The notes under the pieces: generated by a model
Seen by the model: the letters and a program-made list of their open reading frames with translations, nothing else
Database searches by the model: none
What the model was told of the DNA's origin: nothing
From: Raineyella antarctica
Lineage (GTDB): Bacteria; Actinomycetota; Actinomycetes; Propionibacteriales; Propionibacteriaceae
NCBI RefSeq assembly: GCF_900092135.1
Contig: NZ_FMYF01000013.1
Span: 44,021-108,020, forward strand
Length of the DNA: 64,000 nucleotides
Reading direction: 5' to 3'
Made by a program: the position numbers and the translations under genes
In this document: piece by piece, positions 19,629-28,543 of the stretch
How the letters are laid out: every line of letters starts with the position of its first letter
How positions within the stretch are numbered: the stretch's first letter is position 1

Positions 19629-19761
19629 CCGGCCCGTCCCGCGGGCACCGGGCCGGATCCTTGCCACGGAGTGTCCCGCGATACGGGACGATCCGGGGCG
19701 TCCCGTACGCTCTTGCCCAGACATCGGCGCGGCAGCGCCGTGAGGAAAGGACTGGAGCCCG

Positions 19762-20745
19762 ATGAAGTCAGCTCGTCTCGGCATGGTCGGCGCGATCGCC
19801 GCCGTGTCCATGCTGCTCGCCGCCTGCGGCGGCACCGCCAACACCGACGCGAAGTCGGGGGACCGGACCTACAAGATCGGGATCACCCAGATCGTCTCCC
19901 ACCCCTCGCTGGACGCCTCGCGCGACGGCTTCAAGAAGGCGCTCGCCGATGCCGGCCTCAAGGTCGAGTACGACGAGCAGAACGCCCAGGGCGACCAGGC
20001 CACCGCCACGTCGATCGCGAACAAGTTCGCCACCGACAAGAAGGACCTGGTGCTGGCCATCGCCACACCGACCGCCCAGGCCGCCGCCCAGGCGATCACC
20101 GACACCCCGATCCTCTTCACCGCCGTCACCGACCCGGTCTCCGCCCAGCTGGTGAAGTCGCTGCAGGCACCCGGCGCGAACGTCACCGGCACCACCGACA
20201 TGAACCCGGTCGCCCAGCAGGTCGGCCTGGTCAAGCAGCTCGTCCCGGGGGCCAAGACCCTCGGCGTGATCTACAGCTCGGGCGAGGTGAACTCCGAGGT
20301 CCAGGTCAAGCTGGCCCGCGAGGCTGCCACCAAGGAGGGACTGACACTGAAGGAGGTGGCGGTCTCGAACTCCTCGGAGGTCCAGCAGGGCGCACAGTCG
20401 CTGTCCGGGGTCGACGCGATCTACGTTCCGACCGATAATGTCGTGGTGTCGGCACTGGAGTCGGTGCTGCAGGTGGCCGAGACCAACAAGATCCCGGTCA
20501 TCGCCGGCGAGGGTGACTCGGTCAAGCGCGGGGCCGTCGCCACGTACGGCATCGACTACGGCAAGCTCGGCCAGCAGACCGGCCAGATGGCGGTCAAGAT
20601 CCTCACCCAGAAGGCCGACCCGGCCACGATGCCGGTCGAGTCCCAGTCCGACGTCCAGCTGGTCGTCAACACCGCCGCCGCGCAGCGGATGGGCGTGACC
20701 ATCCCCGCCGACCTGCTGGCGAAGGCCGGACAGAAGTACAACTGA
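19762..20745 (+). CDS. ABC transporter substrate-binding lipoprotein (TrpX/PF04392 type)
   Basis: A 327-residue extracytoplasmic binding protein. The N-terminal signal ends in the lipobox LLAAC with C21 as the lipid anchor. The mature part has the two-lobed fold of the ABC_sub_bind family: KIGITQIVSHPSLD, then SGEVNSEVQVKLAREAA and DAIYVPTDNVVVSALE. Members of this family bind tryptophan or tyrosine (TrpX) or unknown ligands, so the substrate is not fixed. Permease and ATPase genes follow. A long hairpin separates it from the permease gene and would favour excess binding protein. Confidence 0.88.
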   Translation: MKSARLGMVGAIAAVSMLLAACGGTANTDAKSGDRTYKIGITQIVSHPSLDASRDGFKKALADAGLKVEYDEQNAQGDQATATSIANKFATDKKDLVLAIATPTAQAAAQAITDTPILFTAVTDPVSAQLVKSLQAPGANVTGTTDMNPVAQQVGLVKQLVPGAKTLGVIYSSGEVNSEVQVKLAREAATKEGLTLKEVAVSNSSEVQQGAQSLSGVDAIYVPTDNVVVSALESVLQVAETNKIPVIAGEGDSVKRGAVATYGIDYGKLGQQTGQMAVKILTQKADPATMPVESQSDVQLVVNTAAAQRMGVTIPADLLAKAGQKYN

Positions 20746-20753
20746 CGCCCGCC

Positions 20754-20793
20754 GGTGGCGGGCCGGTGACCCCAGGTCACCGGCCCCGCCACC
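20754..20793 (+). terminator. Long intra-operon hairpin after the binding-protein gene
   Basis: Arms GGTGGCGGGCCGGTGACC and GGTCACCGGCCCCGCCACC (18 pairs, one bulged C) enclose the loop CCA. No T-run follows. Such stems after binding-protein genes commonly stabilise the upstream message or cause partial termination, raising binding protein over permease. Confidence 0.65.
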
Positions 20794-20857
20794 GCCGTGC
20801 GCCACCGCACCGCCCCGCCGTGCGCACGGGGGTGGCACCACCGAAGAAGGAGCCCGC

Positions 20858-21799
20858 ATGATCGTCGCACTGGACCTGGGGCTGGTCTTCGCCGTGATGG
20901 CGTTGGGGGTCTACATCTCGTTCCGGATCCTCGACTTCGCCGACCTGACGGTCGACGGATCGTTCACCACCGGAGCAGCCACCGCCGCCGCCCTGATCGT
21001 CTCCGGAGTCAGCCCCTGGCTGGCGACGGTCGCCTCGATCGGCGCCGGCCTGGTGGCCGGCTCGATCACCGGCCTGCTGCACGCCAAGGGCGGGATCAAC
21101 CCGCTGCTGGCCGGCATCCTGACCCAGATCGCGCTCTACTCGATCAACCTGCGGATCATGGGACGTGCGAACGTGCCGCTGCTGCGGGCCCAGACCATCA
21201 TGTCCCCGCTGCGCGACGCCCGGCTGCTCGGGACCCCGGTCTCGGTACTGGTCTTCCTCGGACTGGCCGTCATCGTGGCCGCCCTGCTGGTCTGGCTGCT
21301 GTCCACCGACATGGGCCTGGCGATGCAGGCGACCGGTGACAACGAGTCGATGATCCGCTCCCTCGGCGTCAACACCGACGCGATGAAGATCTTCGGCCTG
21401 GCCCTGTCCAACGGACTGGTGGCCCTCTGCGGGGCACTGATCGCCCAGTACCAGGGCTTCGCCGACATCGGCATGGGCATCGGCCTGATCGTGGCCGGCC
21501 TGGCCTCGGTCATCATCGGCCAGGCCATCTTCGGGCAGCGTACGGTCCTGATCGCCGCCTCCGCCGTGGTGGTCGGCTCAGTGGTCTACCGGGTGGTCAT
21601 CCAGATCGCGCTGATGGTCGGCCTGAACCCCAACGACATGAAGCTGATCTCGGCGGTCCTGGTCGTGGTGGCCCTGCTGCTGCCGAAGTGGGACGTCGTC
21701 CGACGCTACCGCAACAGCCGCCAGGAGCGGCTGGACAAGCTCACCGAACCCTTCGACGAGCCGGAGCCGGTCGCCATCGGCAAGGAGGCACACCGATGA
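20858..21799 (+). CDS. ABC transporter permease, branched-chain (BPD_transp_2) family
   Basis: A 313-residue integral membrane protein with about eight or nine helices. It has the segment ADLTVDGSFTTGAATAAALI and the conserved GLALSNGLVALCGALIAQYQ, typical of the TrpY-like branch of this family. ATG is preceded by GAAGGAG. Its stop overlaps the ATPase start by ATGA. It pairs with the upstream lipoprotein and downstream ATPase to form one importer. Confidence 0.9.
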   Translation: MIVALDLGLVFAVMALGVYISFRILDFADLTVDGSFTTGAATAAALIVSGVSPWLATVASIGAGLVAGSITGLLHAKGGINPLLAGILTQIALYSINLRIMGRANVPLLRAQTIMSPLRDARLLGTPVSVLVFLGLAVIVAALLVWLLSTDMGLAMQATGDNESMIRSLGVNTDAMKIFGLALSNGLVALCGALIAQYQGFADIGMGIGLIVAGLASVIIGQAIFGQRTVLIAASAVVVGSVVYRVVIQIALMVGLNPNDMKLISAVLVVVALLLPKWDVVRRYRNSRQERLDKLTEPFDEPEPVAIGKEAHR

Positions 21800-22605
21800 G
21801 CCATCCCAAGCTCGAGCTGACCAACATCACCAAGGTCTTCTACCCGCACACCGTCAACGAGCGGATCGCCCTGAAGTCGGTCTCACTGACCCTGCGCGAG
21901 GGCGACTTCGTCACCATCATCGGCTCCAACGGCGCCGGCAAGTCGACGCTGCTGAACGTGATCTCCGGCGCCCACCGCTCGGAGGCGGGGATCCTGCGCG
22001 TGGACGGTGCCGACGTCACCCGGCTGGCCGACCACCAGCGCGCCCGGTACATCAGCCGGGTCTTCCAGGACCCGATGGCCGGTACCTCCCCGCACATGAC
22101 GATCGAGCAGAACCTCTCCATGGCGCTGTCCCGGGGCCGGCGCCGCGGCCTGCGCCGGGGCGTCTCGGCCGCCAAGAGGTCCCGCTTCCGCGAGGAGCTG
22201 GCGGCGCTGGAGCTGGGACTGGAGGACCGGCTCGGCGTACGGGTCGGGATGCTCTCCGGTGGCCAGCGCCAGGCCCTGTCGCTGCTGATGGCGACCTTCA
22301 GCGAGCCGGAGATCCTGCTGCTCGACGAGCACACCGCCGCCCTGGACCCGCAGCGCGCCGCGCTGGTGACCCGGCTGACCGGCGAGGCCGTCGCCCGGCA
22401 CGGGCTCACCGCCCTGATGGTGACCCACAACATGGAGCAGGCGCTCCAGCTGGGCAACCGGCTGATCATGATGCACGAGGGCGAGATCATCTTCGAGATC
22501 GATGCCGGCGCGAAGGAGCGGGCCACCGTCCCGGACCTGCTGGCCGAGTTCGGGAAGGTGCGCGGCGCCACCGAGGCCCTCAGCGACCGTACGCTGCTGG
22601 GCTGA
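21796..22605 (+). CDS. ABC transporter ATP-binding protein
   Basis: A 269-residue nucleotide-binding subunit of the importer. Walker A is GSNGAGKST, the signature is LSGGQRQ, Walker B is EILLLDEHTAALD, and the switch histidine is in MVTHNMEQA. The ATG at 21796 overlaps the permease stop (ATGA); longer upstream in-frame starts lie inside the permease gene. It closes the three-gene unit. Confidence 0.93.
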   Translation: MSHPKLELTNITKVFYPHTVNERIALKSVSLTLREGDFVTIIGSNGAGKSTLLNVISGAHRSEAGILRVDGADVTRLADHQRARYISRVFQDPMAGTSPHMTIEQNLSMALSRGRRRGLRRGVSAAKRSRFREELAALELGLEDRLGVRVGMLSGGQRQALSLLMATFSEPEILLLDEHTAALDPQRAALVTRLTGEAVARHGLTALMVTHNMEQALQLGNRLIMMHEGEIIFEIDAGAKERATVPDLLAEFGKVRGATEALSDRTLLG

Positions 22606-22698
22606 GCGCGGGCATGTCGCGCGCGGGATTCTAGCCATCCCGATGGTCCGACCAACCGGGGGGTGGTGTCCACCGGGACCGCGCCGGGTGCGCAGGAT

Positions 22699-22713
22699 GG
22701 TTGCATGGCAACC
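22699..22713. repeat. Inverted repeat centred on the PEPCK start codon
   Basis: GGTTGC-ATG-GCAACC places the presumed initiator ATG exactly in a three-base loop between perfect 6-bp arms. In the mRNA this could hide the start codon; in DNA it could bind a dimeric regulator. Neither use is demonstrated. Confidence 0.4.
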
Positions 22714-25700
22714 TCCGACGTCCAGGCCGCGATCACCGTCCGACTCGCCCTCCTCGGTCTCCCGGTGGCCGAGGACAGTGCCGGCGGTGCCGAGGCCCGG
22801 CTGGTCGCCCCGCTGCTGGCCCGCCAGCGCGAGCTCGGCCGGCGCCTGGCCGACCGGCTCTGCCCGGTCGACGCCCGGATCCAGGCCTTCCTCGACGAGT
22901 ACCTCGCCGACACGGCGGCCCGCCCGGCCCTGCCCCCGACGACGCTGGTCCTGGACCAGCCCGGGCTTGCCCGCGGACTCTCGCTGCCGATGGACGGTGA
23001 TTCCTTCAGCTCGGCGTACGTGTCCAGCTACCGCCTGCTGAACGGGGTGCTGCACAACCCGACCAGCGACCGGCGCACCACCGCCGGCGTGTTCCACATC
23101 GCCGAGGGCGGCCTGCCGATCCCGGACGACAAGATCGCGGTCCCCAAGGACGTCTTCGGCCGCCTGCTGGAGCTGGCCCTGCAGCCGCCGCAGGAGGCGC
23201 TCGAGCTGCCCTGGTCGGCGCGCTGGGACGCCCCGGCACGTTCCTTCGCCTCCCTCCTGCTGCGTCCGGTAGTGGTGCCCGCCGTCCCGGGGGTCTCGGC
23301 GGAGCGGACGATGGAGGTCCGCTTCATCGTCCCCGGTGGCCTGGTCAGCAACCTGGACTTCGTCGAGGGGATCTTCGGCAACGCCGGCGACCCCCAGCTG
23401 CCCGAGAACGACGCAGCGCTGGACGCCGAGCACTGGACCGGCACCACCGGCTGCGTGATCCTCGCCCCGCACCTGGTCACCTTCACCAAGCGCGAACTGG
23501 GCCTGCCGCACCGGGACCAGGCGACCGAGCGCCAGCGCCGCGACGGGCAGTGCTGGCAGGACGAGGGCGAGCTGTACAACGGCGGGAAGGCCTTCAAGGT
23601 CTGCGCCCGGACCGCCGCCGGGGTCATCGTCACCGTGATCGCCGACAACTACTTCGGCTACTGCAAGAAGGAGGTCAAGACCCAGATCGGCTACTCCGCG
23701 AACCTGTTCGGCGGGGCGGAGGAGGAGCACTCCGGCGGGGCCCTGGTCTTCCCCAGCTACAACGAGGGCCAGGAGTTCTACGACAAGTACGGCGGTGACG
23801 ACTGGACCCTGGCCGACGTGCTCGCCCAGGAGGGCTGCCGCTTCGTCCGCCAGTCCGAGGGACACGCCCTCGACCCGTCGGACCCGGGACTGGTGATGGT
23901 GCCGGGGAGGTCCGTCTTCAGCCTGCGCGAGCGCACCGTGGCCTGGGACGACGGCCACGGTGGCCGCTGCTCGATCCCGCTGCGCGCGGATCGTCGTTAC
24001 CTCACCCCGGACGGCTACCGGATCCGGATGAGCCAGTCCGAGACCGACCGGACCCAGTGGACGCTGACCGGCACCGCGCCCCGCTCCACCTCCTGCCACA
24101 AGCCCAGCACCGTCTCCGGCGGCGGCAAGTCCGAGATCTCCAAGGCGATCACCGACGCCTTCGTCTACGGCAGCGCGTACGTCAAGGACTTCGACGCCGA
24201 CATCGAGACGGTCACCGCGATCCTGGCCCGGGACTTCGCCAACCGGTTCGCCGACCCGGCCCGCAACGGCCTGGACCACCGGCCGGTGCTCAGCGACCGC
24301 CGCAGCATGGGCAGCGTGATCAAGCTGCTGACACCCTCGGCCGACTACACCTGGGAGTACAACGAGTGGCTGCGCTCGGTGCCCCAGCACATCAAGGAAC
24401 TCGTCTTCGTGGTCAAGCGCTCCTACCGCCCCGAGTGGGGAGCGGACTGGCGCAGCCACTTCACCGTCGGCATCATGAACGGCCGCAGCGGCAACGCGCT
24501 GCGGCTGGACGGGGAGCGGGTGATCGTCAGCATGCTGCGCGTCGGCTTCGACGAGGAGGGCGCCTGGCGCCTGTTCAGCCTGCGGCCCGACTTCAGCCCG
24601 GCGACGAAGGTGCAGACCGAGGACGACATCACCGCCAGCACGGTGGTTCCGGCCCGGCTGCTCGGGCTGCCGGGGGAGCTGTCCCGCAAGGTCGTCGCCA
24701 ACTGCGAGCGGCTGCTGTTCCAGCGACCCGACGATGCGATCCACCGCGGCTACGACAAGCAGGCCGAGCGGGACATCTCCGGTTCGGAGACCTTCCTGTC
24801 CAATTTCCAGCCACTGGACCACGACGACGCGCGGGCGATGCGGGACGACGCGATGGCGTTCAGCCAGTTCAGCGAGCCGATCCAGGACCTCGTCCGGCGG
24901 GCCGCGGACCTGCCCGAGGGCACCTCGCCGGCCTACTTCGTCTCCTCGGCCAACCCGCGACTGGTCGACGGCAAGCCCTCCAGGAACCCCCGCTACCTGC
25001 AGGTCCGCCCCGACCTGGCCGATCCGGAGGCGACGGCGCTGGCCGACCTGGCGATGCACCTGCACCGGCGGGTCCCGATGACCAGGCCCGCGCCGGTCTC
25101 GGTGGACGTGGTCGCCGCGGGCCGGCGGAACAACCCGCCCGAACCCGGCGTACCGCCGCTGTGTGCGTTCAACCCGCTGCACTACCTGGAGCTGCCCGAG
25201 CTGTTCATGGAGTTCATCAGCTCGATGACCGGCAAGTCGCCCTCGACCACCGGCGCCGGGTCGGAGGGAGCACTCACCAAGGGCCCGTTCAACGCGCTGC
25301 CGGCGGTCTACGACCTGAACGCGGCCCTGCTCTCGTACGTGCTGACCGGCTACGACGGCTGGGTCTCCTGCGCCGGGTACGTCGGTCCGCAGGTGCGGGT
25401 CGACCACGACATCAGCCTGCTGGTGCCGGAGGTCTTCTCCCGGATGAGCCCGGAGGAGCGGGACGCGTCCGCCCTCGTCGCCGGTGGCTACCTGGAGCGG
25501 GTGGAGGACATGGAGGTCGACGGGCGGACGGTGCTCGCGGGCAGGCTCGGCTACCGGATGACCCAGCGGTTCGCCACCGCCTACTTCGGTCGGATCTTCA
25601 TGCACCCCGACGTGGTGTTCACCGAGGAGATGCTGCGACCCGAGCTGCAGGACCCGGCGGTCTTCGCCGAGAGCATCGACACGATCGTCACCACCCACCA

Positions 25701-26097
25701 GCGGGTGGCCCGGGCCTACTTCGAGGACGGCACGGCCGATGCGGCGTGCCCGCCGCTGCGGGCGCTGCTCGAGGTGATGGCGTTCGGGGCGACCGCCGAC
25801 GGCCGGACCCTGGACGACCCGGGGGTGCGTGAGCTCTTCACCCGCGAGAACGTGCTGGCCAGCGACTGGTACGCCCGGCGCCTGGACGCCCAGCAGGCGG
25901 CCCGGGTCCGTCTGGTCCGCTCGGCGGTGGAAAGGCTGGACCGTTTCGCCGAGGGGACCGGGGCCGACGACGTCCGCGAGCGGCTGCACGTCGACGACCG
26001 GCTCGACCGGGCCCGCCGGGAGCTGGCGGAGGTGTCCACCCCCGAGTACCGTGCCGGGCTGGTCGGCCAGCTCGGCCTGCAGCCCGAGCTCGCCTGA
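22705..26097 (+). CDS. Putative pyrophosphate-dependent PEP carboxykinase (PPi-PEPCK)
   Basis: An 1130-residue cytosolic protein. Size and sequence style fit the PPi-type PEP carboxykinases described in Propionibacterium freudenreichii and Entamoeba, which interconvert PEP + CO2 + Pi and oxaloacetate + PPi. A P-loop-like GGGKSEISKAI occurs at about residues 472-482, and a second glycine-rich stretch TGKSPSTTGAGSEGALTKGP begins near residue 842, the most conserved-looking part. No signal or membrane segment is present. I chose ATG 22705; an in-frame GTG at 22663 would add 14 residues. It is a single gene, converging with yaaA. The identification is by recall of the family, not by search. If right, it explains PEP/oxaloacetate exchange in a propionic-acid-type metabolism. 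Confidence 0.7.
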   Translation: MATSDVQAAITVRLALLGLPVAEDSAGGAEARLVAPLLARQRELGRRLADRLCPVDARIQAFLDEYLADTAARPALPPTTLVLDQPGLARGLSLPMDGDSFSSAYVSSYRLLNGVLHNPTSDRRTTAGVFHIAEGGLPIPDDKIAVPKDVFGRLLELALQPPQEALELPWSARWDAPARSFASLLLRPVVVPAVPGVSAERTMEVRFIVPGGLVSNLDFVEGIFGNAGDPQLPENDAALDAEHWTGTTGCVILAPHLVTFTKRELGLPHRDQATERQRRDGQCWQDEGELYNGGKAFKVCARTAAGVIVTVIADNYFGYCKKEVKTQIGYSANLFGGAEEEHSGGALVFPSYNEGQEFYDKYGGDDWTLADVLAQEGCRFVRQSEGHALDPSDPGLVMVPGRSVFSLRERTVAWDDGHGGRCSIPLRADRRYLTPDGYRIRMSQSETDRTQWTLTGTAPRSTSCHKPSTVSGGGKSEISKAITDAFVYGSAYVKDFDADIETVTAILARDFANRFADPARNGLDHRPVLSDRRSMGSVIKLLTPSADYTWEYNEWLRSVPQHIKELVFVVKRSYRPEWGADWRSHFTVGIMNGRSGNALRLDGERVIVSMLRVGFDEEGAWRLFSLRPDFSPATKVQTEDDITASTVVPARLLGLPGELSRKVVANCERLLFQRPDDAIHRGYDKQAERDISGSETFLSNFQPLDHDDARAMRDDAMAFSQFSEPIQDLVRRAADLPEGTSPAYFVSSANPRLVDGKPSRNPRYLQVRPDLADPEATALADLAMHLHRRVPMTRPAPVSVDVVAAGRRNNPPEPGVPPLCAFNPLHYLELPELFMEFISSMTGKSPSTTGAGSEGALTKGPFNALPAVYDLNAALLSYVLTGYDGWVSCAGYVGPQVRVDHDISLLVPEVFSRMSPEERDASALVAGGYLERVEDMEVDGRTVLAGRLGYRMTQRFATAYFGRIFMHPDVVFTEEMLRPELQDPAVFAESIDTIVTTHQRVARAYFEDGTADAACPPLRALLEVMAFGATADGRTLDDPGVRELFTRENVLASDWYARRLDAQQAARVRLVRSAVERLDRFAEGTGADDVRERLHVDDRLDRARRELAEVSTPEYRAGLVGQLGLQPELA

Positions 26098-26119
26098 CGC
26101 GTCCGGCCCGGGCGACGGC

Positions 26120-26869
26120 TCAGGCCGGCGGGGTGGTGGCCAGCTGCCAGGGCTGCCCCTCACGGACGGGCGGGGTCAGCTCGACCTCGAAGGCCGACGA
26201 CAGCTCCTCGGCCAGGGCGCGCGGCGTCCGGGCGCTCGAGCCGTGCTCGCACAGGTGGCGGGCCACCAGCCCGCGGGTGTGCTTGGCCCAGTGGCTCGCC
26301 CCGGGCACCACCACCTGGACCCAGCGCCTCGCCACCGCGCCGGTCGGGCGCCAGGCGGTGGCGTACGTCGAGGAACGGCAGTCGACCACCGGTCCGGTGC
26401 CGGCGGCCGCGGTGAGCGGGGCGTCCAGGTGCGGCCGCCACCACGGGCCGAGCCGGCCCACCCCGGGTAGGTCGACGTCCATCGCCAGCCGGTAGGCGCC
26501 GACCCGGTCCGTCATCCGCAGGGCACCGAAGGCCGCCGAGACCACCACCAGCCAGGCGTTCGCCCGCCGGCGCGCGGGGCCGGTGAGGGTCGGCAGGTCG
26601 AGCGCGTCGTACAATACGCCGGTGTAGAACTCGCCGACAGGGGTGGCGGGGGAACCGGCCAGCTCGGTGTTGCGCCGGAGGTCCTCGACCAAGGACGGCG
26701 GCACCCCGAGCAGGTCGGCGGCGTCGGGTCGGCCCGACACCTCGGCCAGGGCTGCCTGGACCGTACGCCGAGCACCGGCCAGCTCGGGGAAGGACAGCGT
26801 CGCCGGGTCGGTGGCCCGCCCCCGGGTGCGTGGGGACTTCGTCTCGGAGGGCGGCAGGAGGATCAGCAC
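26120..26869 (-). CDS. yaaA: Peroxide stress protein YaaA (DUF328)
   Basis: A 249-residue YaaA-family protein. In E. coli YaaA lowers free intracellular iron during hydrogen peroxide stress and binds DNA. The family start MLILLPPSETKS is intact, as are GVLYDALDLPTL and the C-terminal WAKHTRGLVARHL segment. It converges with the PEPCK gene (22 bp apart) and is divergent from the DUF1707 gene across 62 bp, so the two may share a promoter region. Confidence 0.88.
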   Translation of the reverse strand: MLILLPPSETKSPRTRGRATDPATLSFPELAGARRTVQAALAEVSGRPDAADLLGVPPSLVEDLRRNTELAGSPATPVGEFYTGVLYDALDLPTLTGPARRRANAWLVVVSAAFGALRMTDRVGAYRLAMDVDLPGVGRLGPWWRPHLDAPLTAAAGTGPVVDCRSSTYATAWRPTGAVARRWVQVVVPGASHWAKHTRGLVARHLCEHGSSARTPRALAEELSSAFEVELTPPVREGQPWQLATTPPA

Positions 26870-26931
26870 CGCCCCAGCATGCCAGCGCCGCGCACCCGCT
26901 CCGGCCGGCGCCCGCCGGTACGCTGGAGGCC

Positions 26932-27315
26932 ATGAGCAACCTGCCCGTCCCGTACAGGTACCGATCCACGCCCGAGAAGCCGGTCACCGACCAGGAGCGC
27001 GAAGAACTCACCGCTCGGGTGAACGAGGCCTACACCGACGGCAAACTGGACGACGAGCAGTACCGGGCCCACCTCGACCGGGTGTTCGCCGCTAGGACCC
27101 TGGGCGACCTGGTGCCGGTGGTCCAGGTCGTGGGGGACGCCCCGAGCTACCGGGAACCCGCGATCGTTGCACAGGACGGCACGGCGGCCCCGGGGGAACT
27201 GGCCGAGATCAAGGCCCCTGGACGGGCCGGCATGGTGGTGCTCGGCGTCGTCGGCGCAGGGGTCGCCCTGCTCCTGCTCCTGGTCGTCGTGATGGTCGCA
27301 CTGGCGCCCCTGTGA
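26932..27315 (+). CDS. DUF1707 domain membrane protein
   Basis: A 127-residue protein. Residues 15-60 form a DUF1707 (SHOCT-like) domain (EREELTARVNEAYTDGKLDD and EQYRAHLDRVFAARTLGDL), common in actinobacteria and of unknown function. One membrane helix (VVLGVVGAGVALLLLLVVVM) lies at the C-terminus, so the domain is probably cytoplasmic. ATG 26932 follows GGAGGCC. An intrinsic terminator follows. Confidence 0.85.
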   Translation: MSNLPVPYRYRSTPEKPVTDQEREELTARVNEAYTDGKLDDEQYRAHLDRVFAARTLGDLVPVVQVVGDAPSYREPAIVAQDGTAAPGELAEIKAPGRAGMVVLGVVGAGVALLLLLVVVMVALAPL

Positions 27316-27403
27316 GCACGCTGAGAACCCTCCCTCCAAGTGTCCGTACGGTGGCCCTGCGGGCCGCTTGGCGGGTTCATGTCCCGGCGATGCGAGGGAT
27401 GCG

Positions 27404-27431
27404 GGGTGACGAAGATCTCACCCGCCTTTTT
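27404..27431 (+). terminator. Intrinsic terminator after the DUF1707 gene
   Basis: GGGTGA and TCACCC arms around an eight-base loop are followed by GCC and five T residues (27427-27431). This is one of the few classical U-tract terminators in the window. Confidence 0.7.
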
Positions 27432-27452
27432 CGGCGTGGCGGTGGCGGCCAA

Positions 27453-27467
27453 TAAACTCGGGGTGTG
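27453..27467 (+). promoter_or_regulatory. Candidate leaderless promoter of the ferritin-like gene
   Basis: A -10-like TAAACT at 27453-27458 lies six bases before the GTG at 27465, and no ribosome-binding site is present. This spacing suggests that transcription starts at or next to the start codon. The -35 region (TTCGGC, 17 bp upstream) is weak. Confidence 0.45.
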
Positions 27468-28400
27468 CCGAAGAAGGAAGTAACCGCCCAGAAGATCCAT
27501 GACCACGTGGAGCGCCTGGGTGAGTTGTATCCGCCGATCCCGCTCTCCTCCGTCGACTTCACCGTCCGCGACCCCGAGGTGCTGCGCTCTCGCTACGGCC
27601 ACGTCCTCAACTACCTGGCCCGGGTCGAGCTCGAGGTCGACCGGAACGTGCTCGAGATCCTGGCGGTGATCCCCGGGGTGGGGGAGAACGACCGCTTCTT
27701 CTACCAGGACGTCTGGCAGCCCCAGGAGATCCAGCACGGCCTCATCCTGGACCAGTTGTGCCTGGAGGTCGGCCTGCCGCCCTCGACCCCCAGCCTGCAC
27801 ATCGGCCTGGCCCACTACCTCTTGGGTGCCCTGGCGCACTGGGCTCCGATCCAGGACGTGTCGCGGATGATGTTCTACCTCAGCGGCGCCTCGACCGAGC
27901 GCCAGGCCGTGCTTGCCTACAACAGCTTCACCGCTGGCCTGAAGGAGCTGGGCGAGGACGCGATCGCCGAGTCCGTGGTCCATCCGATCAAGCGCCAGGA
28001 GCCCGGACACTTCGCCTTCTACCGGATGTCGGCCGAACGGCTGGCCGCCCGGATGCGACCCTGGCAGATGTGGCTGGTCCAGCAACTGCGCGGCTACTCG
28101 TACAACCTGGTCGGCACCAACGGGGAGGAGCGCTACAAGCGCGACATAGGCGGCCTGCTGGTCACCTTCGGGCTGGACCGGGACATCGAGGCGTACGCCC
28201 GCGAGATCGGCCGGCTCGAGGCCCGTTTGGTCTGGGCCAATCGCAACGGGATGGAGTTCCCGCCCTACATCCTGGACCGGATGAACGAGTCCGTGGAGCT
28301 GTACCGCGAGAAGGGGCTCTACTCGGTGCCCGAGCGGTTCGACCTCGAGGGTCACGCCGTCCCCCGCCGGACGGCGGAGCCGCTCCGAACCGCCGCCTGA
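27465..28400 (+). CDS. Ferritin-like diiron domain protein
   Basis: A 311-residue soluble protein. Four helices carry a pattern expected of a carboxylate-bridged diiron site: E55/E57, E88-I-Q-H91 (ExxH), E145 (STERQ) and E179-P-G-H182 (ExxH). This arrangement is found in acyl-ACP desaturase/AurF-like oxygenases. Similar actinobacterial proteins are often labelled 'GTP-binding protein LepA', but no GTPase motifs are present here, so that name would be wrong. The substrate is unknown. GTG is the start, probably leaderless. It stands alone ahead of infA. Confidence 0.75.
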   Translation: MPKKEVTAQKIHDHVERLGELYPPIPLSSVDFTVRDPEVLRSRYGHVLNYLARVELEVDRNVLEILAVIPGVGENDRFFYQDVWQPQEIQHGLILDQLCLEVGLPPSTPSLHIGLAHYLLGALAHWAPIQDVSRMMFYLSGASTERQAVLAYNSFTAGLKELGEDAIAESVVHPIKRQEPGHFAFYRMSAERLAARMRPWQMWLVQQLRGYSYNLVGTNGEERYKRDIGGLLVTFGLDRDIEAYAREIGRLEARLVWANRNGMEFPPYILDRMNESVELYREKGLYSVPERFDLEGHAVPRRTAEPLRTAA

Positions 28401-28440
28401 GGAGTGCGCCGCGGGCCGCAGGTATCCCGGCACGCGGGAT

Positions 28441-28469
28441 TTGTTGATGCTTGCCGGGGCGGGTAGAGT
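28441..28469 (+). promoter_or_regulatory. infA operon promoter
   Basis: A -35 TTGTTG (28441-28446) and a -10 TAGAGT (28464-28469) are separated by 17 bp, about 75 bp upstream of infA. This is a good sigma-70-type candidate for the infA-rpmJ-rpsM-rpsK-rpsD-rpoA-rplQ transcript. Confidence 0.6.
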
Positions 28470-28543
28470 ACGTCCTTGGTCACCTGTGTCGGTGTGCCAA
28501 CGTGCCCGCCGATCGGCGGGCCGGAATCGACGATGCGAGGATC

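Noticed and set aside
17301..19844. Minus-strand frame of 847 codons over adk, map and the unknown gene
   Set aside because: It runs opposite to two confirmed enzymes and has only low-complexity composition.
21883..26163. Minus-strand frame of 1426 codons
   Set aside because: It lies antisense to the ABC ATPase and the PEPCK gene and has no start site or motif.
27465..28400. Naming this gene lepA
   Set aside because: There is no G1-G5 GTPase motif and the length is half that of LepA; the residues indicate a diiron protein.
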